Below are positions 18,389-26,146 of a DNA stretch of 26,166 bases, in pieces (position 1 is the first letter of the stretch; every line of letters begins with the position of its first letter). Under the pieces are notes generated by a model that made no database searches, was not told the DNA's origin, and worked only from the letters and a program-made list of their open reading frames with translations. Origin of the DNA: JAYQPQ01 sp038145405 (lineage in GTDB: Bacteria; Pseudomonadota; Gammaproteobacteria; Pseudomonadales; GM7GCV1); assembly GCA_038145405.1 (NCBI GenBank), contig JAYQPQ010000019.1:1-26166 (forward strand). The letters are read 5' to 3'. Both the position numbers and the translations under genes were made by a program.

Positions 18389-19384
18389 GTGAAACCCCAT
18401 CGCGTCTGCACCCTTGCGGCTATGGTTTTCCTCGGCGCCTGTTCCGCACAGGACTCGAACCAGAGCGCGGCAGCAAATATGCGCCCGGAAACCCCCTGGA
18501 CACTGGAAGAGGTGCCCATCGCCCCCTCGGTTGCCATGGCTAATCGGTATCCGGAAGCCAAGGTCGAATTTCCTGGTGGTGTCGTCGGCATGCCCGATCT
18601 GGTTTTTGGCCAGCCCTATGGCTATCGGCCCCTGACTCTGGATATGTACCTACCACCGGACACCGGCACGCCACGTTCCATGGTCCTGTACATCCACGGT
18701 GGCGGCTGGCAAGGAGGGCACTCCCGTCAATCCGGTGCCTTTGACAACTGGCCCGGCACCCTGGCCATGATTGCCTCGCGCGGCTTTGTCGTGACTTCGA
18801 TCAACTATCGACTCGGCGGCGAGGAACCTTTCCCAGCGGCGATCCACGATATCAAACTGGCACTGCGCTGGCTGCGCGCCAATGCCGACCGCTATAATAT
18901 CGACAAGGACAGGTTTCTGGTTTGGGGCGCATCCGCTGGCGGCCTCCTAGCTGCATTGGCCGGAACGACCTGCGGTGTTGCCGCACTCGAGCCCCTTGAT
19001 ATGAGCGAAGCATTGGCAGCCGAATCCGATTGCGTGCAGGCAACCATCGACTGGTACGGCATTTTTGATCTTAAAGACATGGGTGAGGGTGGCGGACCAG
19101 GAGGATATTTCGCCGGGCAAACCGAGGCCGCAAGTCCAGTTACCCATGTCAACGAAAATACTGGCCCCTTCCTGCTGATTCACGGCTCGATCGATCAGGT
19201 CATCGATTACCAGCAATCTGTAGATTTCCATGCGCTGCTGCAGGAAAAAGGCGTCCCCTCTACCCTGCATATCATTCCGGATGTCGCTCATAGCTTTATC
19301 GGTGCAACACCGGAAAGCACGAGAAGCGCCAGCCTAGAGGCCCTGGGGTTATCCATCGCCTTTATGGAAAATGTTCTGAAATAG
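18389..19384 (+). CDS. Lipoprotein alpha/beta hydrolase (esterase/lipase family)
   Basis: The best start is the GTG at 18389, preceded by GGAAGGA at about 8 nt; the in-frame GTG at 18266 would hide the signal sequence. This gives 331 residues with a lipoprotein signal ending in the lipobox LGAC (Cys18), so the enzyme is probably membrane-anchored outside the cytoplasm. The fold is a hormone-sensitive-lipase-like alpha/beta hydrolase. It has HGGGW for the oxyanion hole (103-107), GASAGG with nucleophile Ser182, and the expected acid and base Asp269 (SIDQ) and His301 (VAHSF). Two further cysteines (195, 215) may form a disulfide. It would hydrolyse small carboxylic esters; the substrate is unknown. 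It lies 72 bp upstream of a second, unrelated esterase on the same strand, which suggests one operon. Confidence 0.85.
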   Translation: MKPHRVCTLAAMVFLGACSAQDSNQSAAANMRPETPWTLEEVPIAPSVAMANRYPEAKVEFPGGVVGMPDLVFGQPYGYRPLTLDMYLPPDTGTPRSMVLYIHGGGWQGGHSRQSGAFDNWPGTLAMIASRGFVVTSINYRLGGEEPFPAAIHDIKLALRWLRANADRYNIDKDRFLVWGASAGGLLAALAGTTCGVAALEPLDMSEALAAESDCVQATIDWYGIFDLKDMGEGGGPGGYFAGQTEAASPVTHVNENTGPFLLIHGSIDQVIDYQQSVDFHALLQEKGVPSTLHIIPDVAHSFIGATPESTRSASLEALGLSIAFMENVLK

Positions 19385-19456
19385 GAACCCTAACGTCAGT
19401 TGCACGCGGGAGCAGTTCCGGGTGCAACCCTTTCGAAGCTTGCCCGAGGAGGGACC

Positions 19457-21091
19457 ATGCTACGCGTCGCCAGATACTTGTTTGCACCCCTGTTGACCAC
19501 CGCCCTGCTGGCCATGGCCGGCAATGTGGTTTCGCTGCCATTGCCCACTGTTGAGGACCCCTTGCCTGCCGTTCAAACCTCGGGCGGTCTGGTTGCTGGC
19601 AAGGTGCTTCCTTCCGGCGTAAAAGCCTGGCTGGGGGTGCCCTACGCTCAGGCTCCACTGCGCGAATTGCGCTGGCGCGAACCCCAGGCTATTAGCTGGT
19701 CCGGCATCTATAATGCGGATCGCTTCGCTCCAGCCTGTATTCAGGATTTGCGTGGCAGCTCAATCAACCACTACTTCGGCAACGAAGCCACCAGCGAGGA
19801 CTGCCTCTACCTTAATATCTGGGCGCCGGCTGACGCCGAATCCGGGGAGCGGCCCGTGCTGGTATGGATTTATGGCGGGGGTCTGACCGTGGGTTCCTCG
19901 GCCATGCTTAACTATTCAGGAGAAAGCCTGGCCGCCAAGGGCGCGGTGTTCGTCAGCATGAATTACCGGCTGGGCGCCCTGGGATTCCTTGCCCACCCCG
20001 AACTGACCGCCGAGTCTCCGCATGGTGCTTCGGGCAACTACGGCATGCTGGATCAAGTCGCCGCATTGGAGTGGGTGAAACAAAACATCGCCCAGTTTGG
20101 TGGCGATCCAGACAATGTCACCATCCTGGGCCAATCAGGCGGCGGCCGCTCAGTGGCCTCACTGCAGATCAGTCCACTGGCCAAGGGGCTCTTCCACCGG
20201 GCTATCGCCATGAGCGGGGTAGTGGATCTCTACCCCGATAGTCGCGAACCTGCCGAACAGCAGGGGCTCGAGCTTCAGGCCGCGCTTGGCGCAGAGTCCA
20301 TCGAGCAGATGCGCCATATGGCTGCCGATCTGATCCACGATCGCCAGGGCGATTATTTTTCCGGCCTGATAGTGGACGGCTACTTCTTTCCCGAACCGCC
20401 CGGCGACATTTTCGCGCGAGGCGAACACTCGGATGTGCCGCTAATGCTCGGAGCAACCTCGGATGACGGCGGTGGTGCGCTACAAAGTGCCATTACACTG
20501 GAGCGCTATGTGGCTACTGTGGAGCGACTGTATGGGGAGAAGGCCGCCGAGTTCCTCGATCTATTTCCGGCCAGCAACGATCAGGAAGCACGACGCATGG
20601 CACGCGCTGCTGCCGTGCTGTCGGGACGCCAGGGCAATGCGTTTAACTGGGCCAATATGCACATTGCTAAGGGCAACGCGCCGGTTTTTGCCTATCAATT
20701 TTCCCGCACCCAGCCCTACACACCTGGCATCCAGTTCGCCGACCACGATCCAGCGACTGCCGGCGCCTACCATACGGCCGACGTACCCTACTGGCTGGAA
20801 ACTCTTGATGCCCTTAACCTGTTCCGCGAAACTCGCACCTGGACCGATTTTGATCGCAATCTGGCCGGCCTCATGTCAGATGCCATATTGAACTTCGCCG
20901 TGACAGGCAACCCCAGTCACGGCGACTTCATCTGGCCGGAGTATGAGCCAGAAGCCCGGCAAATCCTGGATTTCGGCGCCGGAGAAGCACTCTGGCAGGC
21001 AGCGCCCTGGTATAACGTTGAGAAGCTCTACTTTTTCGAGCAAACCAGCGCGAATCTTTTGCCAGCAGCGCCACGAACTGCCCGCGATTAG
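19457..21091 (+). CDS. Exported type-B carboxylesterase
   Basis: The 544-residue product (ATG at 19457 after a strong GAGGAGGGA) begins with a signal peptide (about residues 1-27). It has the type-B carboxylesterase signature EDCLYLNIW (114-122), the oxyanion loop YGGGL (139-143) and GQSGGG with nucleophile Ser227. The catalytic histidine is His439 in GAYHTADVPYWL. The usual acidic EG segment is replaced by SDDGGG (about 335-340), so Asp337 may stand in for the normal Glu. The Gln before the nucleophile Ser is also unusual (GESAG is common). These deviations do not look inactivating. An in-frame TTG at 19400 is rejected because it would extend the signal peptide. Expected location is periplasmic or outer-membrane associated; substrate unknown. 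Confidence 0.86.
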   Translation: MLRVARYLFAPLLTTALLAMAGNVVSLPLPTVEDPLPAVQTSGGLVAGKVLPSGVKAWLGVPYAQAPLRELRWREPQAISWSGIYNADRFAPACIQDLRGSSINHYFGNEATSEDCLYLNIWAPADAESGERPVLVWIYGGGLTVGSSAMLNYSGESLAAKGAVFVSMNYRLGALGFLAHPELTAESPHGASGNYGMLDQVAALEWVKQNIAQFGGDPDNVTILGQSGGGRSVASLQISPLAKGLFHRAIAMSGVVDLYPDSREPAEQQGLELQAALGAESIEQMRHMAADLIHDRQGDYFSGLIVDGYFFPEPPGDIFARGEHSDVPLMLGATSDDGGGALQSAITLERYVATVERLYGEKAAEFLDLFPASNDQEARRMARAAAVLSGRQGNAFNWANMHIAKGNAPVFAYQFSRTQPYTPGIQFADHDPATAGAYHTADVPYWLETLDALNLFRETRTWTDFDRNLAGLMSDAILNFAVTGNPSHGDFIWPEYEPEARQILDFGAGEALWQAAPWYNVEKLYFFEQTSANLLPAAPRTARD

Positions 21092-21201
21092 TCCAGTCAA
21101 GACAGACCGGTCCCAGCGGCTGCTCCGGCGCCGCTCAGTCGCAATCGGCGCTCCTGCAGCCTGACCGATCCTGGCCATCCTGAACGGCGGGCATCGCGAG
21201 T

Positions 21202-21221
21202 CCCAAATGCCTCAATTTGGG
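21202..21221. promoter_or_regulatory. Inverted repeat CCCAAAT-N6-ATTTGGG upstream of the dehydrogenase gene
   Basis: A perfect 7-bp inverted repeat (CCCAAAT 21202-21208, ATTTGGG 21215-21221) sits in the 215-bp spacer, 86 bp upstream of the dehydrogenase start. A further direct copy of the half-site, CCCAAATTT, lies at 21269-21277. Placement suggests an operator for a regulator, or a weak hairpin terminator for the esterase gene (no good T-tract follows). No regulator can be named. Confidence 0.45.
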
Positions 21222-21306
21222 TTAAAATGTTTGCCCGCTGGCAGAAGCATCACCCATAGCTGGCGTCCCCCAAATTTAAGCATTGTTTTAGTAAGAGGTA
21301 TTGCCA

Positions 21307-22707
21307 GTGTCTGAAGACCAAACCAGCACGATCGTTGCCGAGTTGATCGACCGAGCCCGGGCAGCAATGGCCGAGGTGGAGAGCTATGGCCAGGAGCGAC
21401 TGGATCGCCTTTGCCAGGCGCTGGCCTGGGCCACGGGTAATGAAAAGACCTTTAAGCGCTTTGCCGAGCGCAGCGTCGATGAAAGCGGTATTGGTGATCG
21501 CGAAGGCCGCGTAAACAAGCGCTTGAAAATCTACGGCGTATTGCGCGACGCCCTGCGCCAAAAAAGCGTAGGCGTGGTTGAAGAGCTGCCAGAGAAAGGC
21601 ATTGTCAAATACGCCAAGCCCGCCGGTGTGATTGCCTCGCTCGTTCCCATGACTAACCCCGAGCTGACTCCGCCAGTAACCGGCGTCTATGCGCTGAAGG
21701 CCAGGGATGCCGTGATTTTCTCACCGCACCCCCGTACCGCTGGCACAACTGGCGACATGGTGGAAGTGATGCGCGAAGCACTGCGTCGCCAAGGGGCGCC
21801 AGCCGACCTGTTTCAATGCGTACTGAAACCCAGTATTCCCCTGACCCAGGAGCTCATGCGTCAATGTGACCTGACCCTGGCAACTGGCGGCAAACCCATG
21901 GTGAAGGCGGCCTACAGCTCGGGCAAACCGGCCTTCGGCGTAGGCGCTGGCAACGCCACCATGGTCATCGATGAAACAGCCGACATCGACCAAGCGGCCC
22001 AAAACAGCCGCATCAGCAAGACCTCTGATTTTGGCTCCGGCTGCTCGGCCGATGGCAATCTCATTATTCAGGAAAAAATTTTCGACCAAATGGTCGCCGC
22101 TCTGATCAAGGAAGGCGGCTACCTGGTCAATGACGACGAGCGGCGATTGCTGGAGGCAGCCCTCTGGGACGAGAACGAGAACCGCACATTCCCGACCATC
22201 GCCTGCCGACCCCAGCAAACAGCTTCTGTAGCCGGCTTCAAGATTCCCGAAGATCGCAAGTTCCTGATGGTCCCCCATCAGGGTGAAATCGAGTACGCCA
22301 ACAAGTTCTGTCGCGAAAAGCTGACCACCCTGATGACCCTCTATCGTTTCGATACCTTTGATGACGCCCTGAAGATGGTGCGAAAAATCTATGAGGTCGG
22401 CGGCAAGGGTCACTCCTGTGGCATCTACTCACACAACGACGACCATATTCACCGCCTGGCTCAGGTCGCTCCAGTGAGCCGAATGATGGTCAGACAGCCT
22501 CAGTCCAAAGCCAACGCGGGCTCCTTTACCAACGGCATGCCGATGACATCGAGCCTGGGCTGCGGCATCTGGGGTGGCAACATCACCAACGAGAATATCT
22601 CGCTCAAGCACTTTATGAATTACACCTGGGTCAGCCGACCGATTCCGGAAGACCGGCCTTCGGATGCAGAACTCTTCGGTGAGTTCTACAATTCAGAAAC
22701 TTTTTAA
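21307..22707 (+). CDS. CoA-acylating aldehyde dehydrogenase (SauS/EutE-like)
   Basis: The 466-residue product belongs to the acylating branch of the aldehyde dehydrogenases, which interconvert an aldehyde, NAD(P)+ and CoA with an acyl-CoA. Typical segments are PMTNPELTPP (about 114-123), KARDAVIFSPHPR (131-143) and TGGKPMVKAAYSSGKPAFG (193-211). The catalytic cysteine is Cys246 in FGSGCSAD. The stretch resembles sulfoacetaldehyde dehydrogenase (SauS), EutE and the AdhE N-terminal half; the exact substrate cannot be read from it. I prefer GTG 21307, with AGAGG 10 nt upstream, to the TTG at 21301. The gene begins a three-enzyme group with the ThDP and citryl-CoA-lyase-like genes. Confidence 0.88.
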   Translation: MSEDQTSTIVAELIDRARAAMAEVESYGQERLDRLCQALAWATGNEKTFKRFAERSVDESGIGDREGRVNKRLKIYGVLRDALRQKSVGVVEELPEKGIVKYAKPAGVIASLVPMTNPELTPPVTGVYALKARDAVIFSPHPRTAGTTGDMVEVMREALRRQGAPADLFQCVLKPSIPLTQELMRQCDLTLATGGKPMVKAAYSSGKPAFGVGAGNATMVIDETADIDQAAQNSRISKTSDFGSGCSADGNLIIQEKIFDQMVAALIKEGGYLVNDDERRLLEAALWDENENRTFPTIACRPQQTASVAGFKIPEDRKFLMVPHQGEIEYANKFCREKLTTLMTLYRFDTFDDALKMVRKIYEVGGKGHSCGIYSHNDDHIHRLAQVAPVSRMMVRQPQSKANAGSFTNGMPMTSSLGCGIWGGNITNENISLKHFMNYTWVSRPIPEDRPSDAELFGEFYNSETF

Positions 22708-22750
22708 TCCAGCTGAGGCACAATCAGACCGGTTGGCAATGACAGCGTTG

Positions 22751-22787
22751 GGCAGGAGTAGAGCTCCAGCCTGGCTCTCTACCAGCC
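22751..22787 (+). other. Imperfect hairpin in the dehydrogenase-ThDP spacer
   Basis: GTAGAG (22758-22763) pairs with CTCTAC (22777-22782), extended by GGC/GCC at 22751-22753 and 22785-22787 with mismatches between. It falls in the 132-bp spacer between two probable operon genes and has no T-tract. It could be an mRNA stability or processing hairpin, or chance. Confidence 0.3.
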
Positions 22788-22839
22788 GGATACTGGCAAA
22801 GACAGCCAAATCAATTTCAAGTAAGGGGAATTTACCAAG

Positions 22840-24591
22840 ATGAATAAAACGGCAGCCGAACATCTCGTCTCCTATCTGGAGAAGCGCGGCATCAAGCACA
22901 TCTTCGGGCTCTGTGGCCATACCAACATCGCCGTCCTCTCAGCACTGCAGGACAGCAGCATTCAATTCATTAACACGCGCCATGAGCAAGTCGCCGCGCA
23001 CGCGGCCGATGGCTATGCGCGGGTCACAGGTGAACCCTCTGTGCTATTGAGCCATCTCGGCCCCGGACTGACCAATGCGGCTACTGGGGTCGCCAATGCG
23101 GCTCTGGATTGCATTCCCATGGTGGTTATCGCCGGCGATGTGCCAACCCACTACTACGGCAAGCATCCGCACCAGGAAGTGAACCTGCATTCCGATGGCG
23201 CCCAGTACGAAATCTATCGCCCCTTCGTGAAGCGTGCCTGGCGTGTTGATCGGGTCGACCTGTTTCCGGAGATCATGGAAAAGGCTTTCCAGTTAGCCTC
23301 CAGCGGCCAGCCAGGCCCCGTGTTGGTAGACGTGCCTATGGATATCTTTTCCGCCGAGAGCGATGGCGCCCTGTGGGACAAGGTATTTCGCAATACCAAA
23401 GCGCTGGTCAAACCTTCGATTGACGAACAGACCGCCGAAAAGATCGTGCGCGCCCTCGGAGAAGCCAAGAGCCCAGTCATCTATGCCGGCGGCGGTATTC
23501 TGCTGGCCCGCGCCGCCGAAGAACTGAAAGAATTCGTCGACCACATGGCCATTCCCGTTTCCTATAGTGTCATGGGCAAAGGCGCCCTGCCCGACTCGCA
23601 TCCGCTGGTGCTGGGCATGACCGGTTTCTGGGGCACCGAATTGGTTAATGGCAAGACGCTGGCCGCGGACTATATTTTCGCCGTAGGTTCGCGCTTTAAG
23701 GAAGCGGATTCCAGCTCCTGGTATCGCGATTACACCTTCAATATTCCCGACACCAAGCTCATTCATATCGACATTGAACCGAGCGAGATCGGACGCAACT
23801 TCCCAACCGATATCGGCGTGGTTGCCGATATAAAGTCAGCACTCGCCGTGCTCAACCGTGTAGCGAAGAAGATCTACCCCAAAGGCTTTAAGCGCCCCGA
23901 GCTGGAGAAGGAGATCGCCGAATTCCGCGTCGCCTTCGCTGCGAAAAACAAGGCTATGGCAACCAGCGATGCCTTCCCCATGATGCCAGAACGCATCCTG
24001 GCAGACGTACGCGCTGTGATGCCGAAGGACGCTTACCTCACTACCGATGTGGGCTGGAACAAAAATGGCGTAGGCCAGCAATTCCCCATCGAAACACCCG
24101 GCACGGTGCTCACCCCCTGTGGCTATGCCACCATGGGCTTTGGCCCGCCGGCCGCTATTGGCGCCAAAATTGCTGCGCCCACCCGCACTGTGATCTCCAT
24201 GGTTGGCGATGGCGGCTTCGGCCAGAACCCCTCCATGCTGGTAACGGCCGTTGAGCAAAAATTGGGGATCGTCTGGATTGTTATGAATAACAACGCCTTT
24301 GGCACCATCGCCGGTCTGCAGAAGGCCCACTACGGTCTGACCTTTGGCACGGTATTCCCCGAGGAAAACAAGCCTGACTACGCCGCCATCGCACGCGCCT
24401 ATGGCGCCGAAGGTGTCAAGGTCAACTCGGCTGCCGAGTTCAAACCGGCTCTGGAAAAAGCTATTGCGTCCGGCAAGCCCTGTGTCATCGACGTATCCAT
24501 GAAGAACAATCCGACGCCGACGACGGGTCACTGGAACATTTTGGACATCTACTCCCCCGGCAAAGATGTTGGCCACGTGGCTACAGATTGA
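22840..24591 (+). CDS. Thiamine-diphosphate-dependent acetolactate-synthase-like enzyme
   Basis: The 583-residue product has the three-domain ThDP layout of acetolactate synthases, oxalyl-CoA decarboxylases and relatives. Glu49 in TRHEQ is the cofactor-activating glutamate. The middle domain has MGKGALPD and GSRFKEAD. The ThDP/metal motif runs from GDGGFG (456-461) to NNNAF (483-487). Such enzymes decarboxylate 2-oxo acids or join them to aldehydes. It is not a clear match to acetolactate synthase (its usual FQE is HQE here, near residue 112) nor to Xsc, so I do not name a reaction. The ATG has TAAGGGGA about 10 nt upstream. It is 3 bp ahead of the citryl-CoA-lyase-like gene, clearly one operon. 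Confidence 0.88.
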   Translation: MNKTAAEHLVSYLEKRGIKHIFGLCGHTNIAVLSALQDSSIQFINTRHEQVAAHAADGYARVTGEPSVLLSHLGPGLTNAATGVANAALDCIPMVVIAGDVPTHYYGKHPHQEVNLHSDGAQYEIYRPFVKRAWRVDRVDLFPEIMEKAFQLASSGQPGPVLVDVPMDIFSAESDGALWDKVFRNTKALVKPSIDEQTAEKIVRALGEAKSPVIYAGGGILLARAAEELKEFVDHMAIPVSYSVMGKGALPDSHPLVLGMTGFWGTELVNGKTLAADYIFAVGSRFKEADSSSWYRDYTFNIPDTKLIHIDIEPSEIGRNFPTDIGVVADIKSALAVLNRVAKKIYPKGFKRPELEKEIAEFRVAFAAKNKAMATSDAFPMMPERILADVRAVMPKDAYLTTDVGWNKNGVGQQFPIETPGTVLTPCGYATMGFGPPAAIGAKIAAPTRTVISMVGDGGFGQNPSMLVTAVEQKLGIVWIVMNNNAFGTIAGLQKAHYGLTFGTVFPEENKPDYAAIARAYGAEGVKVNSAAEFKPALEKAIASGKPCVIDVSMKNNPTPTTGHWNILDIYSPGKDVGHVATD

Positions 24592-24594
24592 TTT

Positions 24595-25422
24595 ATGTCT
24601 GACCACGGCATGAAAACCAACAACGAAGTCAGCGACTGGTGGAGTACTGACATCATCGAAATGGCTCCGGGAGTGATTCGCTTCCGGGGCCAGCCCATTC
24701 AGGATCTGATCGGCAAGTTCAGCTTCGCTCAGATGATCTGGTACATGGTGCTCGGTGAGGAGCTCAGTCCCGCTCGCGCGCGCCTGTTTGAGGCGACCCT
24801 GGTTGCGCCGGTGGATCACGGGCCGCAGGCTCCATCAATCGCCATATCCCGCATGGCTGCTACCTGTGGTATTGGACTCAATAATGTCATGGCGACTGCC
24901 ATCAACGTACTGGGCGACAGTCACGGTGGTGCCGGCGAACAATGTGTCGAGCTGTTCCAACTGGTGAAAGCCAAGCAGGACAAGGGGTTAGCGCTTGATG
25001 CCGCGACCCGCAAGGGACTGGACGAGTATATTGCCGCCCATGGCAAATACCTGCCTGGCTATGGCCACCGCTTCCATAAACCCATCGATCCGCGCACACC
25101 CGTACTGCTGGATTTAGTAGACCAGGCGGTAGCTCAGGGTGCCGTGTCCGGCGACTATGCCGCCATCGGACGACAGATTGAAAAGGAGCTGACCGAGCGC
25201 CGAGGTGGCAAGCCGGTGCCCATGAATATTGATGGATCAACTGCTGTAATTTACGCCGAGCTGGGTGTGCCAGCGCCCCTGGCCCGCGGCTTCTTCTGCC
25301 TGACGCGTGCGGTCGGCATTCTGGCCCATGCCTGGGAACAGTCGCAGCGGCCGGAACGTAATAAGGGTCCAATTCCAAGGGACTATCTACCTACCTATAC
25401 GGGCAAAAAATACGAGGGCTAA
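24595..25422 (+). CDS. Citryl-CoA-lyase/citrate-synthase-like enzyme (short form)
   Basis: The 275-residue protein aligns with the C-terminal citryl-CoA lyase domain of ATP-citrate lyase and with short citrate-synthase-like enzymes. Recognisable parts are DHGPQAPS (74-81), GDSHGGAGE (107-115), GYGHRFHKPIDPR (155-167), MNIDGSTAVIY (210-220) and a final arginine-rich segment ending PTYTG. The catalytic set His110, His158 and Asp213 is complete, so it should be active. It has no ATP-grasp or CoA-ligase domain and is far too short for a normal citrate synthase (about 430 aa), so it presumably cleaves or forms a (substituted) citryl-CoA. It starts 3 bp after the ThDP gene with no strong ribosome-binding site, suggesting translational coupling. 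An in-frame ATG at 24610 is possible. Confidence 0.86.
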   Translation: MSDHGMKTNNEVSDWWSTDIIEMAPGVIRFRGQPIQDLIGKFSFAQMIWYMVLGEELSPARARLFEATLVAPVDHGPQAPSIAISRMAATCGIGLNNVMATAINVLGDSHGGAGEQCVELFQLVKAKQDKGLALDAATRKGLDEYIAAHGKYLPGYGHRFHKPIDPRTPVLLDLVDQAVAQGAVSGDYAAIGRQIEKELTERRGGKPVPMNIDGSTAVIYAELGVPAPLARGFFCLTRAVGILAHAWEQSQRPERNKGPIPRDYLPTYTGKKYEG

Positions 25423-25497
25423 AGCCATCCTGCGGGACACTGGGTTTTTTCTAATTTAAATGGGCACACAGCGCTTGCAGTGCGTGCAACAAACCAA

Positions 25498-26034
25498 ATG
25501 AGTTCCAGCCTGATTTTCGATCTCGGCGAGCGCCGAGTGCAAACTCTGAGCGACGACTACTTCGTCGCGCCCAACGCCACCCTAATCGGCTCAGTTACGC
25601 TCGGCCACCAGGTCAGCATCTGGTTTAACGCGGTGCTACGGGGCGACAACGACGAAATCATTATTGGCGACCGCAGCAACGTTCAGGACGGGGCCATTCT
25701 GCATACAGATCCCGGTCTGCGGCTTGCTATCGGTGAAGACGTCACCGTGGGTCACAAAGCGATGTTACACGGCTGCAGCGTCGGCAATGGTTCGCTTATC
25801 GGTATCAACGCCGTCATTCTCAACGAGGCGCAGATTGGCGCAAACTGCCTTATCGGTGCCAATACCTTGATTCCCGAAGGCAAAGTTATTCCAGAGGGCT
25901 CCTTGGTCCTGGGTTCGCCCGGCAAGGTCGTTCGGCAGCTCACCGACCCCGAGCGTACAAAGCTGGTAGCCAGCGCGACCCACTACGTGGAAAATTACCA
26001 ACGCTACCTCAGCGCATTGCAACCCCGTCTTTAA
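25498..26034 (+). CDS. Gamma-class carbonic anhydrase-like protein (YrdA family)
   Basis: The 178-residue product is a left-handed beta-helix of hexapeptide repeats (IGSVTLG, IIIGDRS, LAIGEDVTVGH and so on). The three zinc histidines of the gamma carbonic anhydrase family are present: His69 (ILHTD), His86 and His91 (VGHKAMLHG), so metal binding is likely; anhydrase activity is unproven for this subgroup. I use the ATG at 25498, which aligns with the family, rather than the GTG at 25480; neither has a convincing ribosome-binding site. It is 75 bp downstream of the lyase gene on the same strand, so it may or may not belong to that operon. CO2 released by the ThDP enzyme would give it an obvious role, but that is speculation. 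Confidence 0.85.
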   Translation: MSSSLIFDLGERRVQTLSDDYFVAPNATLIGSVTLGHQVSIWFNAVLRGDNDEIIIGDRSNVQDGAILHTDPGLRLAIGEDVTVGHKAMLHGCSVGNGSLIGINAVILNEAQIGANCLIGANTLIPEGKVIPEGSLVLGSPGKVVRQLTDPERTKLVASATHYVENYQRYLSALQPRL

Positions 26035-26050
26035 TCCCCAGCGCACAGGT

Positions 26051-26071
26051 CGGGTACTGTGCACAGACCCG
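26051..26071 (+). terminator. Weak hairpin after the gamma-CA gene
   Basis: CGGGT (26051-26055) pairs with ACCCG (26067-26071) around the palindrome CTGTGCACAG, with one bulged A. No T-tract follows. It lies 17 bp after the stop codon and could slow transcription, with the stronger hairpin at 26096 acting as the real end point. Confidence 0.35.
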
Positions 26072-26088
26072 ATTCAATCTCTGTAGCC

Positions 26089-26117
26089 AAAAAAAATCCC
26101 CGGCCTGGGCCGGGGAT
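26089..26117 (-). terminator. Rho-independent terminator for a minus-strand gene
   Basis: ATCCCCGGCC (26096-26105) and GGCCGGGGAT (26108-26117) form a perfect 10-bp GC-rich stem with a TG centre. Read on the minus strand, it is followed by a run of eight Ts (26096-26089). That is a classic terminator 30 bp after the stop of the gene entering at the right edge. In the plus direction the stem could also stop the gamma-CA transcript, but no T-tract follows it there. Confidence 0.88.
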
Positions 26118-26146
26118 CAATGGGTAGAAGTCAGTCTTCTTTGTGA

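Noticed and set aside
22840..24591. Naming the ThDP enzyme as acetolactate synthase (ilvB) or sulfoacetaldehyde acetyltransferase (xsc)
   Set aside because: No small regulatory subunit gene is adjacent, characteristic segments differ, and neighbours do not suit branched-chain synthesis or sulfonate use.
23836..24819. 327-residue minus-strand open frame across the ThDP and lyase genes
   Set aside because: A shadow frame caused by GC-rich codon bias; it runs across two well-supported plus-strand genes.
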